From Anaeromassilibacillus senegalensis (lineage in GTDB: Bacteria; Bacillota; Clostridia; Oscillospirales; Acutalibacteraceae): 64,000 bases of DNA. Both the position numbers and the translations under genes were made by a program. Location of the stretch: positions 1 to 64,000 of the forward strand of contig NZ_LN868536.1 in the NCBI RefSeq assembly GCF_001261775.1. Direction: 5' to 3'. Of the stretch, positions 1 through 7,743 are shown piece by piece (positions within the stretch are counted from its first letter, which is position 1; the number at the start of each line of letters is the position of its first letter). The notes beneath the pieces are model-generated. The model was not told where the DNA came from and did not search any database. It saw only the letters and a list, made by a program, of their open reading frames with translations.

Positions 1-43
1 ATACTTGGCTGGCGACGGCCCGGGACAATAGGAAGACGCCAAC
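1..43 (+). rRNA. rrf: 5S rRNA, 3' end (partial)
   Basis: The first bases resemble the distal helices of a Clostridial 5S rRNA: GATAC-like start, TTGGCTGGCGACGG, then AATAGGAAGACGCCAA closing the molecule. It lies 8 nt before tRNA-Asn, the usual 5S-tRNA order at the end of an rRNA operon. The 5' part is outside the window, so closure of the terminal helix cannot be checked. Confidence 0.7.
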
Positions 44-51
44 ACGAATAT

Positions 52-127
52 TCCTCCTTAGCTCAGCCGGTAGAGCATGCGGCTGTTAACCGCAGGGTCG
101 TTGGTTCGAGTCCAACAGGGGGAGCCA
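52..127 (+). tRNA. tRNA-Asn (GTT)
   Basis: A complete cloverleaf can be folded by eye. The acceptor TCCTCCT (52-58) pairs with AGGGGGA (117-123), with one G-T pair. The D stem is GCTC/GAGC and the anticodon stem TGCGG/CCGCA, with loop CTGTTAA and anticodon GTT at 85-87. The T stem is GTTGG/CCAAC with loop TTCGAGT. Discriminator G is followed by an encoded CCA. Confidence 0.97.
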
Positions 128-133
128 ACGAGA

Positions 134-163
134 AAGAATCTTCTGATTGGAAGGTTCTTTTTT
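134..163 (+). terminator. Rho-independent terminator of the 5S/tRNA transcript
   Basis: A 10-bp stem AAGAATCTTC / GAAGGTTCTT (134-143 with 150-159, one G-T pair) closes a 6-nt loop and runs into six T. It lies just after tRNA-Asn and should end the rRNA operon transcript. Confidence 0.9.
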
Positions 164-262
164 GCTATATGCAGATCATTTTACTGAAAATGCAGTGGAT
201 TGTTCAAAACAGGTTTGATCAATCATTTGCTTGTACATGATTGACATTTTATTTATGAACAT

Positions 263-310
263 AAAGAGCTTTCAAAGGCGGGAGATCCTGCCGTTTGAGG
301 GCTCTTTTTT
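263..310. terminator. Bidirectional terminator between tRNA and hxlR-type gene
   Basis: AAAGAGC (263-269) pairs with GCTCTTT (301-307), and the inner arms TCAAAGGC / GCCGTTTGA also pair. T-tracts occur on both strands, so it can serve the leftward regulator gene ending at 403 and insulate it from the rRNA operon. Confidence 0.75.
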
Positions 311-402
311 GGTTTAAATATAATCTAAGCGTAGGGGTGGCGGTTTGTAAGCCAACACCGACGAAAATGCTCGCAGAAGTTGAATCCAGGAAAGCGCCCG
401 GT

Positions 403-732
403 CTATGGACGAACCGCTTTCTCCTTGTAGGCAAGCCCCCAGTCCCACATGGCGTCAAGGATGGGTTTGAGGCTGTAGCCTGTTTCCGTCAGGGTATACT
501 CCACACGGGGCGGCACCTCAGCGTAAACAGTGCGAGTCAGCAGGCCGGAGGCCTCCATATCGCGCAGGTTGGAGGTCAGAACTTTCTGTGTAATATGGCC
601 GATGGATTTTTTGAGTTCACCAAAGCGTTTGGTTCCGTCCATCAGGTCGCGCAGGATCAGAACCTTCCAGCGGTCAGAAATAAGGGTCAAGGTAGTTTCT
701 ACCGGACAGGCCGGCAATTCTTTGGTTGTCAT
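403..732 (-). CDS. HxlR-family winged-helix regulator
   Basis: A 109-residue protein of the size of HxlR regulators. It shows the family pattern: an N-terminal Cys-Pro (ACPVETTLTLISDRWKVLIL), a winged helix (FGELKKSIGHITQKVL) and RVEYTLTETG near the end. The start at 732 is chosen because GGAG lies 8 nt upstream; an ATG 18 nt earlier has no such site. Many HxlR proteins sense electrophiles or oxidants through the N-terminal Cys and control a divergent flavin or oxidoreductase gene. Here the divergent neighbour is a PPOX-fold flavoprotein, so it probably controls 877-3680. The inducer is unknown. Confidence 0.9.
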   Translation of the reverse strand: MTTKELPACPVETTLTLISDRWKVLILRDLMDGTKRFGELKKSIGHITQKVLTSNLRDMEASGLLTRTVYAEVPPRVEYTLTETGYSLKPILDAMWDWGLAYKEKAVRP

Positions 733-752
733 GCGGGCAGCTCCTTCCAATC

Positions 753-768
753 GTATCCAAAAGGATAC
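753..768. promoter_or_regulatory. Inverted repeat, probable HxlR-type operator
   Basis: GTATCC-AAAA-GGATAC is a perfect palindrome in the 144-bp divergent intergenic region, 20 bp from the regulator start. A second weaker dyad (AGCAC...GTGCT) follows at about 771. Dyads of this kind between an HxlR gene and its divergent target are typical operators. Binding is inferred. Confidence 0.5.
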
Positions 769-876
769 TACAGCACAATAAAGTGCTTACTTTACAAATT
801 CACTCTATGGCTCTATTATAAAAACAAAGGCTGGCAAAAGCAAGCCAAACGGATAAAATCCATGGAGGGATTCTAA

Positions 877-1278
877 ATGAACGAAGTAACGCAATTTTTA
901 CAGGCAAATCCGGTTCAATATCTGGCCACTGTCGGCAGGGACGGCAAGCCGAAAAACCGCCCGTTCATGTTCTGCTTTGAGCAGGAGGGCAAACTCTGGT
1001 TCTGCACCAATCATGAAAAGGACGTCTATCGGGATTTACAGCAAAATCCCTGGGTGGAGGTTACCGTCTCCAGTCCGGAGTTTGTCTGGCTCCGTCTTTC
1101 CGGGAAGGCGGTATTTGTGGATAACCGGAGTGTCAAGGAAGGCTGCATGAACAACCCGATTGTCAAAGGACAGTACCAGTCCGCCGATAATCCCATTTTT
1201 GAGGTTTTTTATTTGGCAGAGGCGCATGCGGTGCTTGCAGACTTCTCTGGAAATCCACCGAGGGAATACGACCTGTAA
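877..1278 (+). CDS. Pyridoxamine 5'-phosphate oxidase-fold flavoprotein
   Basis: A 133-residue single-domain PPOX-like split-barrel protein: the N-terminus (QFLQANPVQYLATVGRDGKP, then RPFMFCFEQEGKLWFCTN) matches the FMN-binding barrel of small PPOX/NimA-like proteins. GGAGGG lies 7 nt before the ATG. It is divergent from the HxlR gene, and another PPOX-domain gene follows, so both are probably HxlR-controlled. The family binds FMN or F420 and reduces or sequesters varied substrates; the substrate here cannot be read from sequence. Confidence 0.85.
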   Translation: MNEVTQFLQANPVQYLATVGRDGKPKNRPFMFCFEQEGKLWFCTNHEKDVYRDLQQNPWVEVTVSSPEFVWLRLSGKAVFVDNRSVKEGCMNNPIVKGQYQSADNPIFEVFYLAEAHAVLADFSGNPPREYDL

Positions 1279-1378
1279 GAATGTGGAGAAGGCCCCCGGC
1301 TCTAAGGCCAGGGGCCTTGTAAACGGTTTTCAGCATTTCGATATTATGGTGAGGCTGGGAGATAAAGGGGCAATGCAT

Positions 1379-1981
1379 ATGAGTACAAAGGAATACCTGC
1401 ACTTTTTACAAAGGGAAATTCACTCCCCCGCTGTTGCCACCATCGGCGGGGACGGTCACCCGCAAGTGCGCATCATTGATATGATGCTGGCGGACGACGA
1501 CAGCCTTTATTTTATCACGGCCAAGGGCAAGGCGTTTTACCGCCAGCTGCTGGAACAGCAGTATGTAGCGGTGACCGGACAAAAGGACGGAAGGGCGGTT
1601 TCGCTCAGAGGCCGAATCCGCCGGGCTGACGCAGCGCTTTTAGAACGGGTATTCCGGGAAAACCCGTATATGTGTACGATTTATCCGGGCAATACCCGAG
1701 GCGCCCTGGAAGTCTTCCAGATTTATGAAGGGCAGGGCGAATATTTCGACCTTTCGCAAAGGCCGGTATTTCGAGAAGCCTTTGCCATAGGGAACACGAC
1801 GGTACAGGGCGGCGGATATTTGATCACTGAGGATTGCATTGGCTGTAAGCTGTGCGGGCCTGGATGCCCGCAGAAGTGCATTGATTTTTCTGTTGTACCG
1901 GCGGTGATCCGGCAGGAACATTGTCTGCACTGCGGCAGGTGTGCGGAGCTGTGCCCCAAGCAGGCCGTGATCCGTCGGTAA
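1379..1981 (+). CDS. PPOX-fold flavoprotein fused to a 2[4Fe-4S] ferredoxin domain
   Basis: A 200-residue protein. Residues 1-130 form a PPOX-like barrel (SPAVATIGGDGHPQVRIIDM, LYFITAKGKAFYRQL). The C-terminal ~55 residues hold two ferredoxin-type cysteine clusters, CIGCKLCGPGC...C and CLHCGRCAELC. Start 1379 is preferred because AAGGGG lies 8 nt upstream; the in-frame ATG at 1373 sits too close. The fusion suggests a flavin fed with electrons by its own clusters, as in other anaerobe PPOX-ferredoxin proteins. It lies 14 nt before the macrodomain gene, in the same apparent operon. Confidence 0.88.
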   Translation: MSTKEYLHFLQREIHSPAVATIGGDGHPQVRIIDMMLADDDSLYFITAKGKAFYRQLLEQQYVAVTGQKDGRAVSLRGRIRRADAALLERVFRENPYMCTIYPGNTRGALEVFQIYEGQGEYFDLSQRPVFREAFAIGNTTVQGGGYLITEDCIGCKLCGPGCPQKCIDFSVVPAVIRQEHCLHCGRCAELCPKQAVIRR

Positions 1982-1994
1982 AAGGAGAAGGAAT

Positions 1995-2771
1995 ATGACA
2001 CGCACGGAACAGGAATTGTATTTGATCCGGGAGCTGATCAGGGAACAGCCTCGTTACAGGGAGATAGAGATCCCACATGAGCCGGAGGAACGGCAGATGC
2101 TGCTGCATTCTCTGTTCAATGTCCGTCCGCCCGCACCCGTAAGCGCCGGTTTCCTGGAGGTACAGAACGCCTATTTGCAGGCGGTAACAAAAGAGAAGGG
2201 CGTCACCGACGCGGAAACGCTGCCGTTTATCCGTCCGGGCGTTTGTCTTTGGCAGGGGGATATCACGACGCTGCGGGTGGATGCCATCGTCAATGCGGCG
2301 AACGATCAATTGCTGGGATGTTTTTTACCCTGTCACGGCTGTATAGACAATGCCATTCATACCTTTGCAGGCGTTCAGCTTCGGCTGGCATGCTGGGAAC
2401 GGATGCGGGAACAGGGGAAAGCGGAAGAGACAGGATGTGCCAAAATCACCGCAGGGTTCAACCTGCCGGCCCGATATATCCTGCATACGGTAGGCCCGGT
2501 CATCCGGGGAGTGCCGACCACAGGAGATTGTAGTCAGCTGGCGGGTTGCTACCGTTCCTGCCTGGAACTGGCGGAAGAAAACCGGCTGGAGAGCGTGGCG
2601 TTCTGCTGTATCTCCACAGGTGAGTTCCATTTTCCCAGGCAGAAAGCCGCAGAAATTGCAGTCCAGACCGTGATGGAGTTCCTTGCATCGGCGGGTGCGG
2701 TCCGCAGGGTTGTATTTAATGTGTTTCAGGATGAGGACCGGCAAATTTATCAAAAATTACTGCAAGGATGA
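1995..2771 (+). CDS. Macrodomain protein-ADP-ribose hydrolase (SirTM-linked class)
   Basis: A 258-residue protein with an N-terminal helical extension (1-80) and a macrodomain from about residue 85: ITTLRVDAIVNAAND, a PCHGCIDNAIH segment, KITAGFNLPARYILHTVGP and a CISTGEFHFP loop. The length and the HGC...D segment match the bacterial class that sits beside class M sirtuins and removes the ADP-ribose those enzymes attach. The sirtuin gene starts 12 nt downstream. The family's role in reversible ADP-ribosylation is established. The target is not evident, because the usual partners (GcvH-like lipoyl carrier, lipoate ligase) are absent here. Confidence 0.92.
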   Translation: MTRTEQELYLIRELIREQPRYREIEIPHEPEERQMLLHSLFNVRPPAPVSAGFLEVQNAYLQAVTKEKGVTDAETLPFIRPGVCLWQGDITTLRVDAIVNAANDQLLGCFLPCHGCIDNAIHTFAGVQLRLACWERMREQGKAEETGCAKITAGFNLPARYILHTVGPVIRGVPTTGDCSQLAGCYRSCLELAEENRLESVAFCCISTGEFHFPRQKAAEIAVQTVMEFLASAGAVRRVVFNVFQDEDRQIYQKLLQG

Positions 2772-2783
2772 GAGGGCGACGAT

Positions 2784-3680
2784 ATGGATGAACGGGAAAC
2801 ACAAAACCGGGAAATGGCATTGATGGAGCAGGCCGCCGCATGGATTCTGGATGCGGACCGCCTGGTCATCGGGATTGGCAGCGGTTTATCTGCGGCAGGG
2901 GGCCTCTGCTACACCGATCCAGCGCTTGTCCGGAAATGGTATCCGGAGTATGATCAAATGGGAATGCATGCCATTGTGGACATTCAGAGCCTCTATTGGC
3001 GCTTATCTCCGGCGAACCGGGAAAAATACTGGGGCTTTTGGGCACGGCACATTTGGCATATCCGCTATGAAGCGGCCTGTACACAGCCTTACCGGGATTT
3101 GTTTGCTTTGGCGCAGGGAAAGACCCATTTTATCATTACCACCAACTGCGACAGCCAGGTGGACAAAGCCGGGTTTTCCAAGGCGGATATTTTTGCGCCG
3201 CAGGGCAACTACGGCTATTTCCAATGCTCCAAGCCCTGCACGCAGGAAGTGTATCCAAATAAGGAACGGGTGGAGCGCATGATGCGCAATATGCCGGATT
3301 CCTTTGCCGTCCGCCCGCAGGATGTCCCGTACTGTCCGCAATGCGGCGCGCCGCTGGTCCCCAACCTGCGTTGCGACAATGCGTTTGTGGAACGGCCGCA
3401 TCTGGCCAACTGGGAGCGATATGAACGGTTTATCCAGGAAGGGACGATGCAGAACACGGTATTCCTGGAATTGGGTGTTGGTTTCAATACCCCGATGATC
3501 ATTCGCTATCCCTTTGAAACGCTGGTGAACCGTTTTCCATCCATGCGGCTGATCCGGATCAACGATGTGTACGCGGATGTACCGCAAAGCATTTGTAAGC
3601 GGTCCATTTCAATCCGGGCCGATTTGGCGCAGGCAATGAAAGATTTGCGGGAACTGTGCGCCGGTTCTACTTCCTGTTGA
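2784..3680 (+). CDS. Class M sirtuin (SirTM-type), probable protein ADP-ribosyltransferase
   Basis: A 298-residue SIR2-fold protein. It has the NAD-binding GIGSGLSAAGG at 30-40, TTNCD with Asn121, and PQGNYG with Gln140 where deacylase sirtuins carry the catalytic His. Asn and Gln 19 residues apart is the arrangement described for SirTM ADP-ribosyltransferases, so deacylation is unlikely. Cys pairs CSKPC and CPQCG suggest a zinc module. GAGGG precedes the ATG. Coupling with the upstream macrodomain hydrolase gives a writer-eraser pair. The modified protein may be one of the upstream flavoproteins or be encoded elsewhere; this is inference. Confidence 0.9.
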   Translation: MDERETQNREMALMEQAAAWILDADRLVIGIGSGLSAAGGLCYTDPALVRKWYPEYDQMGMHAIVDIQSLYWRLSPANREKYWGFWARHIWHIRYEAACTQPYRDLFALAQGKTHFIITTNCDSQVDKAGFSKADIFAPQGNYGYFQCSKPCTQEVYPNKERVERMMRNMPDSFAVRPQDVPYCPQCGAPLVPNLRCDNAFVERPHLANWERYERFIQEGTMQNTVFLELGVGFNTPMIIRYPFETLVNRFPSMRLIRINDVYADVPQSICKRSISIRADLAQAMKDLRELCAGSTSC

Positions 3681-3713
3681 GAAAATGAAAGCCGTGCCGC
3701 TGTAGGTGGCACG

Positions 3714-3750
3714 CAAAAAAGCAGCCTCCATCCGGAGACTGCTTCTTTTA
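3714..3750. terminator. Bidirectional terminator between sirtuin gene and lexA
   Basis: AAGCAGCCTCC / GGAGACTGCTT pair with one mismatch around ATCC. T-rich tracts follow on both strands (six T on the minus strand), so it serves the convergent sirtuin and lexA transcripts. Confidence 0.85.
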
Positions 3751-3759
3751 TGTACGGTT

Positions 3760-4344
3760 TTATTTGTAATAGCGGAATACGGCGGCCACTTTGCCAAGAA
3801 TCGTCACATCTGTGGCATAGATCGGCTCATACTCCGGGTTGTCCGGCTGCAGGCGGATGCGGTCCGGCTCGCGGTGGAAATACTTGACGGTGGCTTCGTC
3901 CTCAATCAGAGCGACGACCATGTCCCCTTCCTCTGCCACAGCGGTTTTGTGTGCGACGACCACGTCGCCGTCGAGAATCCCCGCGCATTTCATGCTCTCT
4001 CCGCGGACGTTCAATGCAAAATACTCGTCTCCATTCAGGCTGGGGGGACAGAACGGGACATAGCCCTCTACTTCTTCGACCGCCAGAATCGGCTGGCCAG
4101 CCGCCACCCGGCCCACAATCGGGACCTGTACGGTGGGCTGTTCCCCTGCGAGATGGATCGCGCGGTTCAGGCCGGCGTCCCGGCTGATGTATCCTTCACG
4201 CTCCAAGGTCTTCAGATGCGCGTGTACGCTGGAGGTGGACTTCAGGCCGGTCGCCTTACAGATTTCCCGCACGGTGGGCGGCAAGCCCCCCTGCGCCCTG
4301 CTTTTCAGGTAATCGTATACTTTTTTCTGGCTTTCTGTCAGCAT
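3760..4344 (-). CDS. lexA: LexA repressor, SOS response
   Basis: A 194-residue protein with the complete LexA plan: N-terminal winged helix (LTESQKKVYDYLKSR, PPTVREI, STSSVHAHLKTLEREG), the Ala82-Gly83 self-cleavage bond in GRVAAGQP, catalytic Ser117 in RGESM and Lys154 in EATVKYF. The longer open frame upstream has no ribosome site; GAGGG lies 8 nt before the ATG at 4344. It represses DNA-damage genes until RecA filaments trigger cleavage. I did not find a convincing SOS box in its promoter, only half-site-like GAAC sequences. Confidence 0.97.
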   Translation of the reverse strand: MLTESQKKVYDYLKSRAQGGLPPTVREICKATGLKSTSSVHAHLKTLEREGYISRDAGLNRAIHLAGEQPTVQVPIVGRVAAGQPILAVEEVEGYVPFCPPSLNGDEYFALNVRGESMKCAGILDGDVVVAHKTAVAEEGDMVVALIEDEATVKYFHREPDRIRLQPDNPEYEPIYATDVTILGKVAAVFRYYK

Positions 4345-4426
4345 AGTCAGGCCCTCTCTTTCAATCGGTACGGATAGGAAAAAATGCGGCAGGAACCGCA
4401 ATATCTTGTATGTTCTATTGATTAGT

Positions 4427-4456
4427 ATTATAGCATACCGGGGAGAAGACTGTAAA
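4427..4456 (-). promoter_or_regulatory. Probable sigma-A promoter of lexA
   Basis: On the minus strand TTTACA (4451-4456) and TATAAT (4427-4432) are 18 bp apart, about 80 bp before the lexA start. GAACATAC follows the -10 but its other half does not match an SOS box. Confidence 0.65.
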
Positions 4457-4684
4457 CGTTTGTTTGAAAAGTTTTTTATCAAATTCGTCTCATTTGGATT
4501 CTTTTTCACGAATCGGTACAAAAAACGTTCAAAAATTCCGCAGAAAACGTTAAAAGAATATTCATAGCATATTAACAACTGAAACGGATAAAACGATTAT
4601 AATAAAGTCGTAATCAAGGAATGGAGCCGCACCAGAACTTGATACATGTTCTACCCTCCTCAATATACCCCTCAAGCTAAAAGA

Positions 4685-4719
4685 AAAAGGACCGAATCCG
4701 CAAGGATTCGGCCTTTTTT
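4685..4719 (+). terminator. Terminator of an uncharacterised non-coding stretch
   Basis: AAGGACCGAATCC / GGATTCGGCCTT with loop GCAA and a T-run. No gene lies between the lexA promoter and this hairpin on the plus strand. The stretch 4457-4684 holds a TATAAT at 4598-4603 and nothing coding, so the hairpin may end a short RNA. Confidence 0.75.
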
Positions 4720-4830
4720 CATGTCCGGATTAAAATGTTGCAAAGATTTGGAAAAAAGACCGTCTGTATTTTCGTTCCTTCCGAATATTCCCCGTTTTCA
4801 GTGGCAAAAATAAACTCGGAGGTGCAACGA

Positions 4831-5571
4831 ATGAGCAATAAACATTTTCAGAAGGACAATAAATCCAGCAGCTTTTCACCAAAGGGCTTTTACATTGCGT
4901 TGGGCGTCTGCCTGATCGCGATCGGCGTGGCAGCCTGGACTACGTACGACAGTGTAGTCAACTACACCAATCCGCAGGAAGAAATCGTCAGCAGCCAGGC
5001 AGCGCATCCGGCAAATGAAGCGGTCAGCGGTATTTTGGAGGTTCCAAAGGCCAGCAGCACCGCGCCGGTTTCTTCGGAGGAGCCCAAAAAGACAGAAAGT
5101 GCTGTTCCCAGCAGCCAGCCGCCCAAGCAGCCGGTTTCTTCTGCGGAGCCGGCCAAACAGACTGCGGTGACGCCGCAGAGCTTTTCTTATCCGGTAGGGG
5201 AAACCGTTTTGCGCGAGTTCAGCGGGGAGAATCTGATTTACTCCGAAACAATGCAGGACTGGCGCGTTCACGCGGGCGTTGATTTTGCCGCCAAAGAAGG
5301 TGACCCGGTCAAGGCGATCGCGGATGGCACCGTCAAGGACGCCTACCACGACGACCTGTTCGGAAACGTGGTCTATATTGAGCACGGGAATGTAGGAAGC
5401 TGTTACTGCGGATTGCAGGATATGAACGTCAAGGCGGGCGATACCGTCAAAGCCGGTCAGGAGATCGGTACAGTAGGCGTTACCCCCTGTGAAAGCGCAG
5501 ACGAAGCACATCTGCATTTTGCGGTCAAAAATTCCGGAAAATGGGTAGATCCTCTTACCATCCTGAAATAA
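4831..5571 (+). CDS. SpoIIQ-like M23 family metallopeptidase
   Basis: A 246-residue bitopic protein: short cytoplasmic N-terminus, one membrane helix (about 20-40), a Ser/Pro/Ala-rich linker (45-120), and an M23 LytM domain with HAGVD (zinc ligands of HxxxD) and HLHF (HxH). LFGNVVYIEHG is typical of SpoIIQ, the forespore partner of SpoIIIAH in the engulfment channel. Unlike the Bacillus protein it keeps both zinc motifs, as Clostridial SpoIIQ does. GGAGG precedes the ATG. An ordinary cell-wall endopeptidase remains possible; the spore role is inferred. Confidence 0.8.
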   Translation: MSNKHFQKDNKSSSFSPKGFYIALGVCLIAIGVAAWTTYDSVVNYTNPQEEIVSSQAAHPANEAVSGILEVPKASSTAPVSSEEPKKTESAVPSSQPPKQPVSSAEPAKQTAVTPQSFSYPVGETVLREFSGENLIYSETMQDWRVHAGVDFAAKEGDPVKAIADGTVKDAYHDDLFGNVVYIEHGNVGSCYCGLQDMNVKAGDTVKAGQEIGTVGVTPCESADEAHLHFAVKNSGKWVDPLTILK

Positions 5572-5597
5572 ATGCCCCCGCAAACCGCTTAGGGGCG

Positions 5598-5635
5598 CAA
5601 GCAGCGGAGCCGATTTCGGCTCCGTTTTTGCTTGC
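5598..5635 (+). terminator. Terminator of the SpoIIQ-like gene
   Basis: CGGAGCC / GGCTCCG stem (5605-5611 with 5618-5624) followed by five T, with outer GCAAGCA/TGCTTGC arms extending the hairpin. Confidence 0.9.
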
Positions 5636-5675
5636 AAACATTTATAAAAGTTACATAAAATTTAAAACTTTGTAA

Positions 5676-5705
5676 TTGGATTTTTCATATAAATTGTGGT
5701 ACAAT
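5676..5705 (+). promoter_or_regulatory. Probable sigma-A promoter upstream of the UspA-like gene
   Basis: TTGGAT (5676-5681), 18-bp spacer, TACAAT (5700-5705), in AT-rich DNA. The gene begins about 250 nt downstream, so the mRNA would have a long leader; no known leader motif was recognised in it. Confidence 0.5.
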
Positions 5706-5953
5706 GAAGTTGCAGAAGTGAACCGGATTTCGGGCGGAGAAATCCGGAAAAAACAAACAGGGTGGGGATGGAAATGTGCACTTTGTAGAAAATTGACGAG
5801 TCAATTTACGAATTATTCACAAATTATACACCATCTGTTACCATACCCGCCCAGATTTTAACTATACTTAAAGGGCAAGGAAAACAGATCATACACATCG
5901 CGCCGGGGCCAATGTTTGCTCCGGCACGAACCCAGGGAAAGGAGGTCTATTTG

Positions 5954-6385
5954 GTGAAAACTGGAGGAGCGGTCCTGGTTTGCGTGACAGGCCAGCGCGA
6001 CTGCGACCGATTGATTCAAGCAGGGAAAAAGATCTCGGAAGAGCGTTCCATACCGATCCATGTACTGTGCGTACAGCCCACTTCGGCGGGGTTTGATGCG
6101 GATTGCGAGGAACTGGAATATCTCCGGCAAACGTCCCGTGACGTGGGGGCTGAAATGTCGGTTTATTTTTACGACGACGCCCCGCTCATGGCAGTCGGCT
6201 TTGCAAAGCAAATCGGAGCGACTCATATTGTGACAGGAATGGCAGAAGCGCCTGTCAATGGATTTGTACAAGTCATTCATAAACTTTTGCCGCGCATCCC
6301 GATTTCGATGGTGGCAAAGGATGGAATTATATATAATATCTGCCCTGCGGGCCGTACGGCGGCGGCGCCGGCAGCGGTTCATTGA
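5954..6385 (+). CDS. UspA/KdpD-like alpha/beta nucleotide-binding protein
   Basis: A 143-residue protein starting at GTG with AAAGGAGG upstream. GGAVLVCVTGQRDCDRLIQAG at the start and GATHIVTGMAE...PRIPISMVA at the end resemble the universal-stress-like domain of KdpD-type kinases, here free-standing with no kinase part. A likely role is small-molecule or nucleotide sensing in the cytosol. No partner gene adjoins it, and the assignment rests on overall pattern only. Confidence 0.5.
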   Translation: MKTGGAVLVCVTGQRDCDRLIQAGKKISEERSIPIHVLCVQPTSAGFDADCEELEYLRQTSRDVGAEMSVYFYDDAPLMAVGFAKQIGATHIVTGMAEAPVNGFVQVIHKLLPRIPISMVAKDGIIYNICPAGRTAAAPAAVH

Positions 6386-6513
6386 CAGAATCTGAAATTT
6401 TAATGCGTATATCCCCTGTGAGAGACAGTGAAGAGAAAAGCTGTCCCCATAGGGGATATTTATTTATGGTGGAAAAGCCCGCGCTTATCGCTAACGTTCA
6501 TTCCCCGCATGGC

Positions 6514-6569
6514 AAAACCCCATTGGGACGAGGCCAGCCGCCGCGTCCCAATGGGGTTTTGTTATTTTT
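6514..6569. terminator. Strong bidirectional terminator
   Basis: AAAACCCCATTGGGACG (6514-6530) pairs perfectly with CGTCCCAATGGGGTTTT (6544-6560), followed by GTTATTTTT. It separates the UspA-like gene from the convergent HAD gene. Confidence 0.92.
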
Positions 6570-6572
6570 CAA

Positions 6573-7364
6573 TTACAGCAAGTTGAAATGCACCAGAGCC
6601 TTTTCCACTCCGTTGTTCCAGATATCTGCCGTTACATAATCCGCGGCGGCTTTCAGCTCATCGACCGCATTACCCATGGCGATCCCACAACCGACCGCAC
6701 CCATCATCGTGATGTCGTTAAAGCCGTCCCCGATGGCGATGGCATTTGAAGGGTTGATGCCGGCTTTTTCCAGGAAAATCCGAACACCCCGGGATTTGTC
6801 GCGCCCCTTGAAGGAGAGGTCGGCCGCAAGGGTGCCAGGGTGCTTATTAAGCACCATTGGGCCCCGGAAGGCAGGCTTGCACTGCACATAGTGCGCCTCA
6901 TCCCGGAAGACGAAATCCAAAATACTGGCGTGAACGTCCTGCGGTTCCCACTCGGTGAATAAATACCCGGGCAGTCCGTAGCTGTCGTTCAGCGGCTCAA
7001 TGACCTCCTGCGGCACGTGGCAGGCCCAGCCGTGCGCATTGCCAACAAAATTGTACCAACAGCCGTACCGGTCAAAATATTTCATCAGCGCACGAACCTG
7101 CTCGGTGCGGAAAAACTCTTCAAATACCGTTTTTCCTTCCACAACGACATGCGCGCCATTCATTGCAACGTAGTTATTGAACAGGCCTGGAAAATACTTG
7201 TGGATAAAAAGTTCCGGACGGCCGGACGCAATGGCAATAATATGCCCCCGCCGCTTCAATTCCTCCAGTGCGTCTATCACACCGGGCATGACGCAAAAAT
7301 TCCGTTCGTTTTCTGAGGAGAGAAGCGTGCCGTCTATATCAAAAAAGATGGCTTTTTTATCCAT
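6573..7364 (-). CDS. HAD-superfamily (Cof-type) phosphatase
   Basis: A 263-residue cytosolic HAD IIB phosphatase. Motif I is FFDIDGTLL, motif II lies in IAIASGRP, Lys is in SFKGRDKSRG, and motif IV is IAIGDGFNDITM. The start at 7364 has AAAGGAGGT upstream and overlaps the end of the XRE gene by 8 nt, so the two are co-transcribed. Cof-type enzymes dephosphorylate sugar phosphates or cofactor phosphates; the substrate is not determinable. Confidence 0.9.
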   Translation of the reverse strand: MDKKAIFFDIDGTLLSSENERNFCVMPGVIDALEELKRRGHIIAIASGRPELFIHKYFPGLFNNYVAMNGAHVVVEGKTVFEEFFRTEQVRALMKYFDRYGCWYNFVGNAHGWACHVPQEVIEPLNDSYGLPGYLFTEWEPQDVHASILDFVFRDEAHYVQCKPAFRGPMVLNKHPGTLAADLSFKGRDKSRGVRIFLEKAGINPSNAIAIGDGFNDITMMGAVGCGIAMGNAVDELKAAADYVTADIWNNGVEKALVHFNLL

Positions 7365-7575
7365 GAATACCTCCTTTCTGTTCACTCAGTCCCAGAAGAT
7401 AATCTGTAGAAACATGGTAATACCGCGCAAGCTTGATCAGCGCCCATACGGGAATTTCCCGGAGCCCTTTTTCATAGCGCCGGTAGACCTCTCGTTTGCA
7501 GTTGAGCATATCCGCAATTTCCTGCTGTGTTTTGTCGCTGTCAATGCGCAGATCTTCGATCCGATGAAAATACAT
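7357..7575 (-). CDS. Small XRE-family helix-turn-helix regulator
   Basis: A 72-residue one-domain HTH protein (KTQQEIADMLNCKREVYRRYEKG, then IPVWALIKLARYYHVSTDYLLGL). This is the standard XRE fold with the usual final DYLLGL. GAGGTGG precedes the ATG. It is translationally coupled to the HAD phosphatase and may control the pair. Confidence 0.88.
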   Translation of the reverse strand: MYFHRIEDLRIDSDKTQQEIADMLNCKREVYRRYEKGLREIPVWALIKLARYYHVSTDYLLGLSEQKGGIHG

Positions 7576-7743
7576 GTTTCCACCTCTAGTTCTATGCTAC
7601 TATTATGTGAGAGAAGAAAGGTTAAATTGCTACCATACGGTAGCACAATGAAAAAACAAATAAAGTCGTAAAATTTGTAACACTCAAAAAAGTAAATAGG
7701 GACTCCTGTGCGGCAAAAGACGTCGCACAGGAGTCCGTTGGCT

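Noticed and set aside
295..876. 193-codon plus-strand frame opposite the HxlR gene
   Set aside because: Antisense to a clear HxlR gene and through its promoter; composition is not protein-like.
2784..3680. NAD-dependent protein deacetylase
   Set aside because: The catalytic His of deacylase sirtuins is replaced by Gln in the SirTM arrangement.
4599..4640. AGAAC-TTGATACA-TGTTCT as a LexA box
   Set aside because: Half-site spacing is wrong for the Gram-positive SOS box (four bases expected), and it lies beyond the lexA promoter.
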